NCBI GenBank assembly: GCA_937870755.1
Contig: CALMZV010000019.1
Span: 1-64,000 of the forward strand
Direction of reading: 5' to 3'
Length of the DNA: 64,000 nt
From: an uncultured Methylocystaceae bacterium
GTDB taxonomy: Bacteria; Pseudomonadota; Alphaproteobacteria; Rhizobiales; Beijerinckiaceae
This document shows, piece after piece, positions 22,001 to 31,066 of this stretch. Both the position numbers and the translations under genes were made by a program. Each line of letters starts with the position of its first letter. Positions within the stretch are counted from its first letter, which is position 1. The notes below the pieces were generated by a model. That model saw only the letters and a program-made list of their open reading frames with translations. It was not told the origin of the DNA and made no database searches.

Positions 22001-23824
22001 ATGAAGCTTCGCAATATCGCGATCATCGCGCACGTCGACCATGGCAAGACGACTCTGGTCGACCGCCTGCTCCAGCAATCCGGCGCGTTCCGCGAGAACC
22101 AGCGGGTGGCCGAACGGGTGATGGACTCCAACGATCTTGAGAAGGAGCGCGGCATCACCATCCTCGCCAAGGCGACCTCGGTCGTCTGGAAGGGCGTCCG
22201 CATCAACATCGTCGACACGCCCGGCCACGCCGATTTCGGCGGCGAGGTGGAGCGCATCCTCTCGATGGTGGACGGCGCCATCGTGCTGGTCGACGCCGCC
22301 GAAGGCCCCATGCCGCAGACCAAGTTCGTCGTCGGTAAGGCGCTGAAGATCGGCCTCAAGCCGATCGTCTGCATCAACAAGGTCGACAAGCACGACGCGC
22401 GCGCCAGCGAAGTCATCAACGAAGTGTTCGACCTGTTCGCCGCGCTCGACGCCACCGACGACCAGCTCGATTTTCCGATCATCTACGGCTCCGCCAAACA
22501 GGGCTGGATGTCCGAGACGCCGGAAGGTCCGCACGATCAGGGCATGGCCCCGCTGTTCGATCTGGTGCTCAAACACGTCCACGCGCCGGAAGTCGGCGAG
22601 GGCGGGTTTCGCATGCTCGGCACGCTGCTGGAGGCCAATCCCTATCTCGGCCGCATCATCACCGGCCGCGTGTTCTCCGGCACGGTCAAGCCGAACCAGC
22701 CGGTGCGCGTGCTCGCGCGCGACGGCGCGGTGGTCGAGCAGGGGCGCGTGTCGAAAATCCTCGCCTTCCGCGGCATCGAACGCCAGCCGATCGAGGAGGC
22801 CGAAGCCGGCGACATCGTCGCGATCGCGGGCCTTGAAAAGTTCAACGTCGCCGACACGCTGGCCGCGCTCGAGGTGAGCGAGCCGCTGCAGGCCCAGCCA
22901 ATCGACCCGCCGACGCTGTCGATGACCTTCTCGGTCAACGATTCGCCGCTCGCGGGCACGGAGGGCGACAAGGTGACGAGCCGCGTCATCCGCGACCGCC
23001 TGTTCAAGGAGGCGGAAGGCAACGTCGCGCTGCGTGTGGAGCCTGCGCCCAATTCCGACGCCTATGTCGTGTCCGGCCGCGGCGAACTGCAGCTTGCGAT
23101 CCTCATCGAGACGATGCGCCGCGAGGGGTTCGAACTGTCGATCTCGCGGCCGAAGGTCGTGTTCCAGAAGAGCGAGAGCGGCGAGATTCTCGAACCCGTC
23201 GAGGAAGTCGTCATCGACGTCGACGAGGAACATTCCGGCGTGGTCGTCCAGAAGATGGCCGAGCGCAAGGCGGAGATGATCGAAATGCGTCCCTCGGGCG
23301 GCAATCGCCTGCGGCTCGTGTTCTACGCCCCCACGCGCGGCCTCATCGGCTATCAGGGCGAATTGCTGACCGACACGCGCGGAACCGCGATCATGAACCG
23401 CCTGTTCCACGAATACGCGCCGTGGAAGGGCGACATCCCGGGCCGTCGCAACGGCGTGCTGATCTCCAACGAGCAGGGCGAGGCGGTCGCCTACGCGATG
23501 TGGAAGCTGGAGGACCGCGGGCCGATGATGATCGAGCCCGGCTGGAAGGTCTATCGCGGCATGATCGTGGGCGAACACACCCGCGACAACGATCTCGAGA
23601 TCAACGTGTTGAAGGGCAAGCAGCTCACCAACATCCGCACGCAGTCGAAGGACGAGGCGGTGCGCCTGACCCCGCCGATCCGCATGACGCTGGAAAAGGC
23701 GCTCGCCTATATCGAGGACGACGAACGGGTGGAGGTGACGCCGAAGTCGATCCGCCTGCGCAAGGCGCTGCTCGATCCCAACGACCGCAAGCGCGCCGAA
23801 CGCGCCAAGGACACGGCCGCCTGA
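22001..23824 (+). CDS. typA: TypA/BipA translational GTPase
   Basis: The 607-residue protein has all GTPase motifs: G1 AHVDHGKTT, G2 RGITI, G3 DTPGHADFGGEVE and G4 NKVDK, then elongation-factor-like domains and the BipA-specific C-terminus (APTRGLIGYQGELLTDTRG). BipA binds the ribosome under stress or cold and aids large-subunit assembly. Length matches the family. It is followed 62 bases later by the regB-regA pair. The 113-base gap upstream shows no convincing terminator or promoter match. Confidence 0.97.
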   Translation: MKLRNIAIIAHVDHGKTTLVDRLLQQSGAFRENQRVAERVMDSNDLEKERGITILAKATSVVWKGVRINIVDTPGHADFGGEVERILSMVDGAIVLVDAAEGPMPQTKFVVGKALKIGLKPIVCINKVDKHDARASEVINEVFDLFAALDATDDQLDFPIIYGSAKQGWMSETPEGPHDQGMAPLFDLVLKHVHAPEVGEGGFRMLGTLLEANPYLGRIITGRVFSGTVKPNQPVRVLARDGAVVEQGRVSKILAFRGIERQPIEEAEAGDIVAIAGLEKFNVADTLAALEVSEPLQAQPIDPPTLSMTFSVNDSPLAGTEGDKVTSRVIRDRLFKEAEGNVALRVEPAPNSDAYVVSGRGELQLAILIETMRREGFELSISRPKVVFQKSESGEILEPVEEVVIDVDEEHSGVVVQKMAERKAEMIEMRPSGGNRLRLVFYAPTRGLIGYQGELLTDTRGTAIMNRLFHEYAPWKGDIPGRRNGVLISNEQGEAVAYAMWKLEDRGPMMIEPGWKVYRGMIVGEHTRDNDLEINVLKGKQLTNIRTQSKDEAVRLTPPIRMTLEKALAYIEDDERVEVTPKSIRLRKALLDPNDRKRAERAKDTAA

Positions 23825-23886
23825 TCTGCCGTCGGCGCGGACTTCGCCGTGACGATGCGCTAGTGTCGCGACGTTAGGAATGCGCC

Positions 23887-25284
23887 ATGGCGTATGGGTC
23901 CGATCTGTCCAATCCCGATTTTGGCCGCAGCGCGCGCCGGCTGCGGCTCGATACGCTCGTGCGGCTGCGCTGGCTGGCGATCGCCGGCCAGACGGCGGCG
24001 GTGCTGGTCGTCCATTTCGGGTTCGGATTCCCGCTGCCGCTCGAAGCCTGTCTGCTGACGATCGCGGCCTCCGCGGCGCTCAACGTCGCCTCGCGGCTCG
24101 TGCTCTCGCGCTCCCATCGGCTGGAGGATGCGCCGGCCACCATCCTGCTGGCGTTCGACGTGCTGCAATTGGCGACGCTGCTGTATCTGACCGGCGGCGT
24201 CGAAAACCCGTTCTCGGTGCTCATGTTCGCGCCCGTCGTGATTTCGGCGGTGTCGTTGCCGCGCGTATCGACCGTCTTGCTGTTTGCGATCCTGATGGCG
24301 CTCATGCTGGCGCTCGCCTTCTGGCATCTGCCGCTGCCGTGGGGCGGCGCGCCTAGTCCGAGCCTGCCGCCGCTCTATCGCGCGGGGCTGTGGATCGCCG
24401 TGGCGCTGGGGGCCGCCTTCGTATGCATTTACGCCGGGCGCGTGGCGGAAGAGGCGCGCCTGCTGTCGGACGCGCTGGCGGCGACCGAACTGGTGCTGGC
24501 GCGCGAGCAGCACCTGTCGCAGCTCGACGGGCTGGCGGCCGCCGCCGCGCATGAACTCGGCACGCCGCTGGCCACCATCGCCCTGGTCGCAAAGGAGTTG
24601 CGGCGCAACGCGCCCGCCCCGCCCGCGGTCGACGATCTCGATCTGCTCGCCCAGCAGACCCAGCGCTGCCGCGACATTCTCGGCACGCTGCGCTCGCTCG
24701 ACGATCATTACGGCGGCGTCATGCAGCAGATGCAGCTCGGCGTGCTGCTGGAGGAGGTGAGCGAGCCGCACCGCCATTTCGACATCGAGGTCCGCGCCAC
24801 GCTTTCGGGCGAGGGACCGCAGCCTGTCACGCGCCGCAGCCCCGGCGTTCTTTACGGTCTGGGCAATCTGGTGGAGAACGCGGTCGATTTCGCGCGGACC
24901 TCCGTGCAGGTGACCGGCGTCTGGACGGATCAGGCGGTGGTGGTCACGATCGTGGACGACGGCCCGGGTTTCGCGCCGGAGGTGAAACGGCGTCTGGGCG
25001 AACCCTACGTCTCCACGCGGGCCGACGTGCGCAAGGCCAAGAACGAACCGGGCTCCGGCCTCGGCCTCGGCCTGTTCATCGCCAAGACCCTGCTGGAGCG
25101 CTCGGGCGCGCATGTGTCGGTCGACAACCGCGCGGAACCCGAAACCGGCGCTTCGATCCGCATCGTCTGGCCGCGCGCGGCGTTTGAAACCGCCGCCGAC
25201 GCGGGCGAGGGTGCGCGCTGGGAACCGGATGCGCAGGAGGCGCTTGACGGGGTGAGCCAAACCCGTGAAAAGGCGGTCCCATGA
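23887..25284 (+). CDS. regB: RegB/ActS-type redox-sensing histidine kinase
   Basis: The 465-residue protein has about six N-terminal membrane spans, the quinone-binding heptapeptide GGVENPF at 103-109, the phospho-acceptor His222 in AAAAHELGTPLA, the redox-active Cys261 in QRCRDIL, and kinase N and G boxes (NLVENAVD, DDGPGF, GSGLGLGLF). The His-Cys spacing of 39 is close to that of Rhodobacter RegB. It senses respiratory quinone redox state and phosphorylates RegA to control photosynthesis, respiration, carbon and nitrogen fixation genes. An 8-base palindrome GTCGCGAC (23865-23872) lies just upstream and might be a regulator site. Confidence 0.94.
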   Translation: MAYGSDLSNPDFGRSARRLRLDTLVRLRWLAIAGQTAAVLVVHFGFGFPLPLEACLLTIAASAALNVASRLVLSRSHRLEDAPATILLAFDVLQLATLLYLTGGVENPFSVLMFAPVVISAVSLPRVSTVLLFAILMALMLALAFWHLPLPWGGAPSPSLPPLYRAGLWIAVALGAAFVCIYAGRVAEEARLLSDALAATELVLAREQHLSQLDGLAAAAAHELGTPLATIALVAKELRRNAPAPPAVDDLDLLAQQTQRCRDILGTLRSLDDHYGGVMQQMQLGVLLEEVSEPHRHFDIEVRATLSGEGPQPVTRRSPGVLYGLGNLVENAVDFARTSVQVTGVWTDQAVVVTIVDDGPGFAPEVKRRLGEPYVSTRADVRKAKNEPGSGLGLGLFIAKTLLERSGAHVSVDNRAEPETGASIRIVWPRAAFETAADAGEGARWEPDAQEALDGVSQTREKAVP

Positions 25285-25859
25285 CCTTGGACGGACGCGC
25301 GCCGGAAGCGCCCCCCCTGTCGGACGGCGGCGGAACAGACAAAAGTCTGCTCATCGTCGACGACGACGCCGCTTTTCTCGGTCGCCTCGCGCGCGCGATG
25401 GAATCGCGCGGCTATGCGGTGCGCACGGCCAGGTCCGTCGCCGAAGGACTGAGCGAGGTGGAGCGGGCGGCGCCGGCCTTTGCGGTCATCGATATGCGGC
25501 TCGGCGACGGCAACGGTCTCGACATCATTTCGGAACTGAAGAAGCGCCGCCCGGATGCGCGCGGCGTCATTCTCACCGGCTACGGCAACATCGCCACCGC
25601 GGTGACGGCCGTCAAACTCGGCGCCTTCGACTACCTCGCCAAACCGGCCGACGCCGACGAGATCGACGCGGCCCTGCGCTCGGTCGACCTCGATCACGCG
25701 CAACTGCCCGAAAACCCCATGTCGGCCGACCGCGTCCGTTGGGAGCACATCCAGCGCGTCTACGAACTGTGCGGCCGCAACGTGTCGGAAACCGCGCGTC
25801 GGTTGAACATGCACCGGCGCACCCTTCAGCGCATTCTCGCCAAACGCGCGCCGCGCTAG
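25281..25859 (+). CDS. regA: RegA/ActR-type response regulator
   Basis: The 192-residue regulator has a receiver domain with LLIVDDDAA and phospho-acceptor Asp71 in VIDMRLGDG, a conserved TGYGNI and lysine in LAKPAD, then a linker and a Fis-type helix-turn-helix (GRNVSETARRLNMHRRTLQR). This is the RegA/PrrA/ActR layout. Its ATG overlaps the regB stop (ATGA). Most species keep regB and regA apart or divergent (as in Rhodobacter) or adjacent (as in rhizobial actSR); this is the actSR-like arrangement. Its stop codon TAG lies inside the left end of a palindromic element. Confidence 0.94.
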   Translation: MTLDGRAPEAPPLSDGGGTDKSLLIVDDDAAFLGRLARAMESRGYAVRTARSVAEGLSEVERAAPAFAVIDMRLGDGNGLDIISELKKRRPDARGVILTGYGNIATAVTAVKLGAFDYLAKPADADEIDAALRSVDLDHAQLPENPMSADRVRWEHIQRVYELCGRNVSETARRLNMHRRTLQRILAKRAPR

Positions 25860-25960
25860 AGCAGGTAGCTTCCGATGGAAGCCGAAGCGATGCTCCGTTT
25901 TCTGTTCTGACGCGTTTTCTTCACGCGAACCGGCATCCGTTTCACTTGAAAGCGCTCTAG
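25856..25960. repeat. CTAG-bounded palindromic intergenic element, about 105 bp
   Basis: The segment begins CTAGAGC (25856-25862) and ends GCTCTAG (25954-25960), with looser inverted similarity inside. It exactly fills the gap between the convergent regA and mmcB genes and supplies both of their TAG stop codons. Short CTAG-bounded palindromic repeats of this kind are widespread between genes in Rhizobiales. I assign it to that type from memory of the pattern, not from a search. It might also act as a bidirectional terminator in RNA. Confidence 0.55.
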
Positions 25961-26442
25961 TCCATGAACCCGCCCCAGTCGGGGTCATGCAGCCCGTACA
26001 GGCGGCCGGCCGCCAGCCGCGCGAACCGCAACAGCATCGACCTGCGGGTGGCGGCCTGGAGTCTGTGTTCGGGCGCCGCGCGCGCCAGCGAGGCGCCGTA
26101 GGCGTCCGCAACGATCAGCCCGGCGTCGGCCGGCAGAATATCCAGCGGCGTCGAAAGGTCGACGGCGAAATAGAGCGCATCGCAATAGTCGCGATAGTCG
26201 GGCCATTTGCGGTCGGCGCGGAAGTCGGCGACACACGACTTGATTTCGACGATCTGGATCGACCCGTCGGGCGAGAGCGTCATGAGATCGGCGCGCCGGC
26301 CGTTCGGCAGCGCCACTTCGTCGAGCGTCGCCAGGCCCGCCGCCCCGAACATGCGCCGCACCCCGCGCGCGATGGCGCGCGCGGCCTCCGACTGGCGCCC
26401 GTCGGGCGGGGGAAGGATTGAAGTCGGGCGGGCGCGTTCCAT
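25957..26442 (-). CDS. mmcB: MmcB family DNA repair protein (putative nuclease-like fold)
   Basis: The 161-residue product contains RGVRRMFGAAGLATLDEVAL, GRRADLMTLSPDG, IQIVEIKSCVADFRADRKWP and DYRDYCDALYFAVD. The D...ExK arrangement in this region resembles a restriction-endonuclease-like core and matches the MmcB family, first linked to mitomycin C resistance and damage response in Caulobacter. The start at 26442 is my choice; ATG 26469 and TTG 26592 are in frame upstream, and no strong ribosome site decides between them. The stop lies in the palindromic element shared with regA. Confidence 0.8.
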   Translation of the reverse strand: MERARPTSILPPPDGRQSEAARAIARGVRRMFGAAGLATLDEVALPNGRRADLMTLSPDGSIQIVEIKSCVADFRADRKWPDYRDYCDALYFAVDLSTPLDILPADAGLIVADAYGASLARAAPEHRLQAATRRSMLLRFARLAAGRLYGLHDPDWGGFMD

Positions 26443-26714
26443 GTCTCGGCCGGCGATCGGAGCGCGCATCCTAACCCCGTGCGCGCGCCGGCCCAAATCG
26501 CCCCGTTGCGAGCCACCGCGCGGAAACATCGGGCGAATTCGCGTCCGGCCGCGCGCCCGGGCGTGGCGGCGAGGTTGACATTTCCGCGCCAATCCGGTCG
26601 TTGCTCAGCCGTCGGCCCTGCGCCGCGCGGAGCCTCGCGCATCGCGCGGGCCCCCGTTTTCAGACGTTCCGGAACCCGCATCGCGCCGGGTTCGAGGCCC
26701 AAACCCGACGGTTC

Positions 26715-28187
26715 ATGCTTTTCACATCGCCAGAATTTCTGTTCGCCTTTCTGCCGGTCGTCTATGTCGGCTTTCTGGCGCTGAAACGGTTCGCCGGCCA
26801 TCGCGCGATCGTCAGCTGGCTCATCGTCGCCTCCATGGTGTTCTACGCCTGGTGGAGCCCGCGCTTTCTTGTGCTGCTCGTGGCCTCCATGTGCGTCAAC
26901 TATGTCGCCGGCCTGGCCATCGAGCGCAGCTTCGGCTTCAACCGCAAGGCGATCGCCGCGGCCGTCATCGTCGCAAACCTGGCGGTGCTCGGCTGGTTCA
27001 AATACGCCAACTTCTTTCTGGACGTCGCCGCCGACATCGGGGTCGCGCCGCGCACCGCGCTCGACATCATCCTGCCGCTCGGCATCTCGTTCTTCACCTT
27101 CCAGAAAATCGCCTATATCGCCGACATCTACAAAGGCGTGGCGCGCTCGGCCGGCTTTCTCGATTTCGCGCTGTTCGTGTTCTTCTTCCCGCAGCTGATC
27201 GCGGGCCCCATCGTCCATCATGCGGAAGTCACCCCGCAGTTCATGAAACTGGGCCATCTGCCGCGAGATAAGGACAGGACGCTCGAAAACCTCGGCGTCG
27301 GCTTCACCATCGCGCTGATCGGCCTGTTCAAGAAAGTGGTCATCGCCGATCAGATCGCGCGCTACGCGTCGCCCGTTTATGCATCGGCGACCAGCGCCCC
27401 CGGCGTCGGCGCGCTTCTGGCATGGCAGGGCGCGCTTTGCTACACGGTGCAGCTCTATTTCGATTTCTCCGGCTATTCCGACATGGCGATCGGGCTGGCG
27501 CGCATGTTCGGCGTGCGCTTTCCGCCGAACTTCAATTCGCCCTATCGCGCGGCCGACATCATCGACTTCTGGCGGCGCTGGCACATGACGCTGTCGCGCT
27601 TCCTGCGCGATTACGTCTACATCGCGCTCGGCGGCAATCGCGGCGGCGAGGCGCGGCGCTACGTCAATCTCATGGCGACCATGCTGCTCGGCGGCCTCTG
27701 GCACGGCGCTGGCTGGACCTTCATCGTCTGGGGCGCGCTGCACGGCTTTTACCTGCTCTGCAACCACGCATGGCGGCGCTGGAGCCCGTGGCGCATGCCA
27801 GCGCCGCTGGGCTGGACGCTGACCATGCTGGCGGTCGTCGTGGCGTGGGTGCTGTTTCGCGCGACCGACATGGCGAGCGCGCTGGCCATTCTCAAAGGTA
27901 TGACCGGCGTCAACGGCGTATGGACGCCGGCGCTGGCCGCGCACGAAACGCCCCAGGCGCTCGCAAGCGCGCTGGCGCTGATCGCGCTCTGCGTCGTTCT
28001 GCCGAATTCGCAGCAGATCATGCGCGCCTTCGACCCCACGCTCGGCGAGGTCGATGCGCGCGGACGCTGGCAGTTGCCGCTCGCCTGGACGCCGTCCAAA
28101 AGGTGGGCGGCCGCGTTCGGCGCGGTCGTGGTCGCGGTGCTGCTCCTGTCGTGGGAGCATTCCGAATTCCTCTATTTCAACTTCTAG
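26715..28187 (+). CDS. MBOAT family O-acyltransferase (AlgI/DltB-like)
   Basis: The 490-residue integral membrane protein starts MLFTSPEFLFAFLPVVY, the typical AlgI-type opening, and has PLGISFFTFQKIAYI, YFDFSGYSDMAIG, FWRRWHMTLSRFLRDYVYI and LWHGAGWTF with the catalytic histidine. MBOAT proteins pass acyl (usually acetyl) groups across the membrane to glycans, teichoic acids or peptidoglycan. The next gene, three bases away, encodes an SGNH-like partner, so the pair is a complete O-acylation module for an envelope glycan that the sequence does not identify. Confidence 0.92.
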   Translation: MLFTSPEFLFAFLPVVYVGFLALKRFAGHRAIVSWLIVASMVFYAWWSPRFLVLLVASMCVNYVAGLAIERSFGFNRKAIAAAVIVANLAVLGWFKYANFFLDVAADIGVAPRTALDIILPLGISFFTFQKIAYIADIYKGVARSAGFLDFALFVFFFPQLIAGPIVHHAEVTPQFMKLGHLPRDKDRTLENLGVGFTIALIGLFKKVVIADQIARYASPVYASATSAPGVGALLAWQGALCYTVQLYFDFSGYSDMAIGLARMFGVRFPPNFNSPYRAADIIDFWRRWHMTLSRFLRDYVYIALGGNRGGEARRYVNLMATMLLGGLWHGAGWTFIVWGALHGFYLLCNHAWRRWSPWRMPAPLGWTLTMLAVVVAWVLFRATDMASALAILKGMTGVNGVWTPALAAHETPQALASALALIALCVVLPNSQQIMRAFDPTLGEVDARGRWQLPLAWTPSKRWAAAFGAVVVAVLLLSWEHSEFLYFNF

Positions 28188-28190
28188 CCG

Positions 28191-29375
28191 ATGCGCGCCT
28201 ATCTGCTCACCCTCGTCGCCGCCGCGCTCGCGCTCCTCCTGCTGATCGGGACTTTTCAGGTCGCCGTCGACGGCCTCGGCCTGTTCGGCACGCGGCTCGT
28301 GCCGACGGGCCTGTTCCCGAAGGATTTCCGCATCGACGCCGGCGGCGACGACCGGCTGGCGAAATCGCTGGAGATCGCGCGCCCGCGCGGCGATCTCGAT
28401 GTGGCGTTCGTCGGCTCCTCGCGCGTGCAGTTTTCGTTCGACCCGCGGGCGCTTGCGAATGCGCGCGGCTACAACGCCGCCGTGCGCGGCGGCCGCATGA
28501 TCGAAAACGGCTGGGTCGTTCGCGAACTGCTCGAACGCGGGCCGAAAGTCCGGCGCATCGTCTGGAACATCGATTTCTGGGAGAATTTCGGCGGCGACGA
28601 AATCTTTCTCGATCCGAAATCCTCGCCGTTCCTCCACCCGCGGCCGGTTCTGTCGACGCTGCGGTTGTTGTTCTCCTACGACATGGTTCGCCGTAACGTG
28701 AACGCGCTGGAACGCGCGGCGCGCGGCAAGCTGCGCCACGTCTACACGACCGACGGCTTCCTGCGCGTGGAGAACGCCGCGATCCACGCGCCGATCGATT
28801 TCGTCGCCATGCCCAGCCTGCGCAACTATCTCGACAAGTCGCTCGTCTCGCAGCGCGCGCGATTCAACGCCAATCTCGTGCGCGGCCTCTCGGCGATGCA
28901 GTCGGCGTTGGAGGAGGCCAGGGCGCGCGGCGTCGATGTCGATGTCGTGATGTTGCCCGAACACGCAGCGCGGCTCGCCCTCTATCGGGAAGCCGGCCTT
29001 TGGCCGCAGTGGGAGGAATGGAAGCAGGAGACTGCCGCCATGATCGCGCGCGCGCGACAGGCGCCCGGCGCAGGCCGCATCGCGGCGTGGGATTTCACCG
29101 CGCTCGGACCGGTCAACACCGCGACTTTTCCGCCCGAGCAGTACGGCCATCCTTATTTCTTCGAAACGCTGCACGTGCGCCCGAGCGTGGCGAAAAAGGC
29201 GTTCGCGCGCATCACGGGCGCGCCGGACGCCGAGGCCGATTTCGGCCGGCCGCTCGAAGAGAGCCTGAGCGCGGATGCGCGCGCGAAGGAGCGCGCAGAT
29301 CTCGCCGCATGGATGGAGGCCCATCCCGCCGAGGTCGCCGACATCAAGTTGCTGGTGGAAGGTCTCAAGAAGTGA
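28191..29375 (+). CDS. MBOAT-partner protein, SGNH/AlgJ-AlgX-like, membrane anchored
   Basis: The 394-residue protein has one N-terminal span (about residues 3-25) and a periplasmic domain with VGSSRVQFSF, in which GSSR resembles the GxS block of SGNH hydrolases, and a C-terminal YFFETLHVRPSV that may hold the catalytic histidine. In alginate and similar systems such a protein takes the acetyl group from the MBOAT protein and transfers it to the polymer. The three-base spacing to the MBOAT gene supports that role. The match is to the layout, not to a family I can name exactly. It converges on the next gene with no spacer. Confidence 0.7.
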   Translation: MRAYLLTLVAAALALLLLIGTFQVAVDGLGLFGTRLVPTGLFPKDFRIDAGGDDRLAKSLEIARPRGDLDVAFVGSSRVQFSFDPRALANARGYNAAVRGGRMIENGWVVRELLERGPKVRRIVWNIDFWENFGGDEIFLDPKSSPFLHPRPVLSTLRLLFSYDMVRRNVNALERAARGKLRHVYTTDGFLRVENAAIHAPIDFVAMPSLRNYLDKSLVSQRARFNANLVRGLSAMQSALEEARARGVDVDVVMLPEHAARLALYREAGLWPQWEEWKQETAAMIARARQAPGAGRIAAWDFTALGPVNTATFPPEQYGHPYFFETLHVRPSVAKKAFARITGAPDAEADFGRPLEESLSADARAKERADLAAWMEAHPAEVADIKLLVEGLKK

Positions 29376-30980
29376 TTAGCGCGCGTCGGCGCGCATCATC
29401 TCGGCGGCTTTTTCCGCGATCATCATCGTCGGCGAGTTTGTGTTGCCGGACGTGATCGCCGGCATGACAGAGGCGTCGGCGATGCGCAGGCCCGCAAGCC
29501 CGATCACCGACAATCGTTCGTCCACCACCGCCAGCCTGTCGTCGCGCCGGCCCATGCGCGCCGTGCCCACGGGATGGAAGATGGTTGTGGAGGTGTCGCC
29601 TGCCGCATGGGCGAGTTCCTCATCCGAGACGAGATGCGCGCCGGGCTTGTATTCCTGCGGCTTGTAGGGTGCGAGCGCGGGCGCCGAGACGACGCGCCGC
29701 GCCAGCCGCAGCGAGTCGGCCGCGACCTTCCGGTCGGCCTCCGTCGACAGATAGTTGGGCCGGATGACCGGCGCATCGTCGGGCGCGGCCGAGCGCGCAT
29801 GGATCGACCCGCGGCTCGTGGGGCGCAGATTGCACACGCTGACCGTGATCGCGTTGAACGGATGCAGCGGGTCGCCGAACTTGTCGAGCGACAGCGGCTG
29901 GATATGGAATTCGACGTTGGGCGTCGCGAACTCCGGCGCGGACCGCGTGAAGGCGCCGAGTTGCGAAGGCGCCATCGTCATCGGCCCGCGCCGGCGCAGC
30001 GCAAATTGCAGCCCCATGCCGGCGCGTTTGATCAGCGAGGCGTATTCCGTATTCAGCGTGCGCGTGTTCTCGACGCTGAAGATCGGGCGTATCTGCAAAT
30101 GATCCTGCAGGTTTTCGCCCACGCCCGCGCGCTCGTGCGCCGCCTCGACGCCGATCTCGCGCAGGCGTTCGCCCGCGCCCACGCCCGAACGTTCGAGAAT
30201 GGCGGGCGTCGCCACGCTGCCGGCCGCCAGCACGATCTCGCGTCGCGCCCGCCAGGTTTTCTCCACCCCATGCTGGCGAAAGACGACCCCGGTCGCGCGT
30301 CCGTCCGCAATCGTCACGCGGTCGATCAGCGCATGCAGTTCGAGCCGCAGATTGGGCCGCCTGAGTGCGGGTTTGAGAAAGCCGCGCGCCGCCGACCAGC
30401 GCAGTCCCGCCTTCTGGTTGATGTCGAAATAGTTGCAGCCTTCGTTCGTGCCGGTGTTGAAATCCGTCACGCGCGGAATGCCGGATTGTTCGGCCGCGTC
30501 GATGAACCGGTCGAGAATTTCCCAGCGCATGCGTGGTGTTTCCACGCGCCACTCGCCGCCCGCGCCGTGCAGCTTGCTCGCGCCGCCGTAGTAGTCTTCC
30601 TGCCGCAGGAAATACGGCAGCACGTCGTCCCAACCCCAGCCCGCAAGGCCCATCTGGCGCCAGCCGTCGTAGTCCGCGCTCTGTCCGCGCATGTAGATCA
30701 TGGCGTTGATGGCCGAACATCCGCCGATCGTCTTGCCGCGCGGATAGTTGAGCGCGCGACCGTTCAGCCCCGGATCGGGCTCGGTCCTGAACAGCCAGTC
30801 GGCCCGCGGATTGCCGATGGCGAACAGGTAGCCGACCGGAATGTGGAACCAGATCCAGCGGTCGTTTCCGCCGCCCTCCAGCACGCCCACGCTGTAGCGC
30901 CCGCCTTCGCTCAGCCGATTGGCGAGCACGCAGCCGGCGGAGCCCGCGCCGCACACGATGAAGTCGAATGTCTCTTCCAT
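29376..30980 (-). CDS. GMC family FAD-dependent oxidoreductase (choline/alcohol dehydrogenase-like)
   Basis: The 534-residue flavoprotein has the dinucleotide motif GAGSAG at 11-16, NYPRGKTIGGCSAINAMIY (the GMC signature), SVATPAILERSGVG (second GMC signature) and the C-terminal TIFHPVGTARMG and GNTNSPTMMIAEKAAE. The first histidine of the last region corresponds to the usual catalytic base. Members oxidise choline, aliphatic or polyethylene-glycol alcohols; BetA-like similarity alone does not fix the substrate. No betaine aldehyde dehydrogenase gene is adjacent. It appears monocistronic. Confidence 0.92.
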   Translation of the reverse strand: MEETFDFIVCGAGSAGCVLANRLSEGGRYSVGVLEGGGNDRWIWFHIPVGYLFAIGNPRADWLFRTEPDPGLNGRALNYPRGKTIGGCSAINAMIYMRGQSADYDGWRQMGLAGWGWDDVLPYFLRQEDYYGGASKLHGAGGEWRVETPRMRWEILDRFIDAAEQSGIPRVTDFNTGTNEGCNYFDINQKAGLRWSAARGFLKPALRRPNLRLELHALIDRVTIADGRATGVVFRQHGVEKTWRARREIVLAAGSVATPAILERSGVGAGERLREIGVEAAHERAGVGENLQDHLQIRPIFSVENTRTLNTEYASLIKRAGMGLQFALRRRGPMTMAPSQLGAFTRSAPEFATPNVEFHIQPLSLDKFGDPLHPFNAITVSVCNLRPTSRGSIHARSAAPDDAPVIRPNYLSTEADRKVAADSLRLARRVVSAPALAPYKPQEYKPGAHLVSDEELAHAAGDTSTTIFHPVGTARMGRRDDRLAVVDERLSVIGLAGLRIADASVMPAITSGNTNSPTMMIAEKAAEMMRADAR

Positions 30981-31066
30981 GATCGCCCGCGCGCCGGCGC
31001 GCGCCCTCCCCGACCGCCGACAATCTAGCCAAATCCGGCGCGGTTGGGGACGAAATTATCGGGCGC

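Noticed and set aside
25265-25960. Open frame overlapping regA in another reading frame and running through the palindromic element
   Set aside because: The regA frame carries all the conserved residues; the alternative is arginine-rich shadow sequence.
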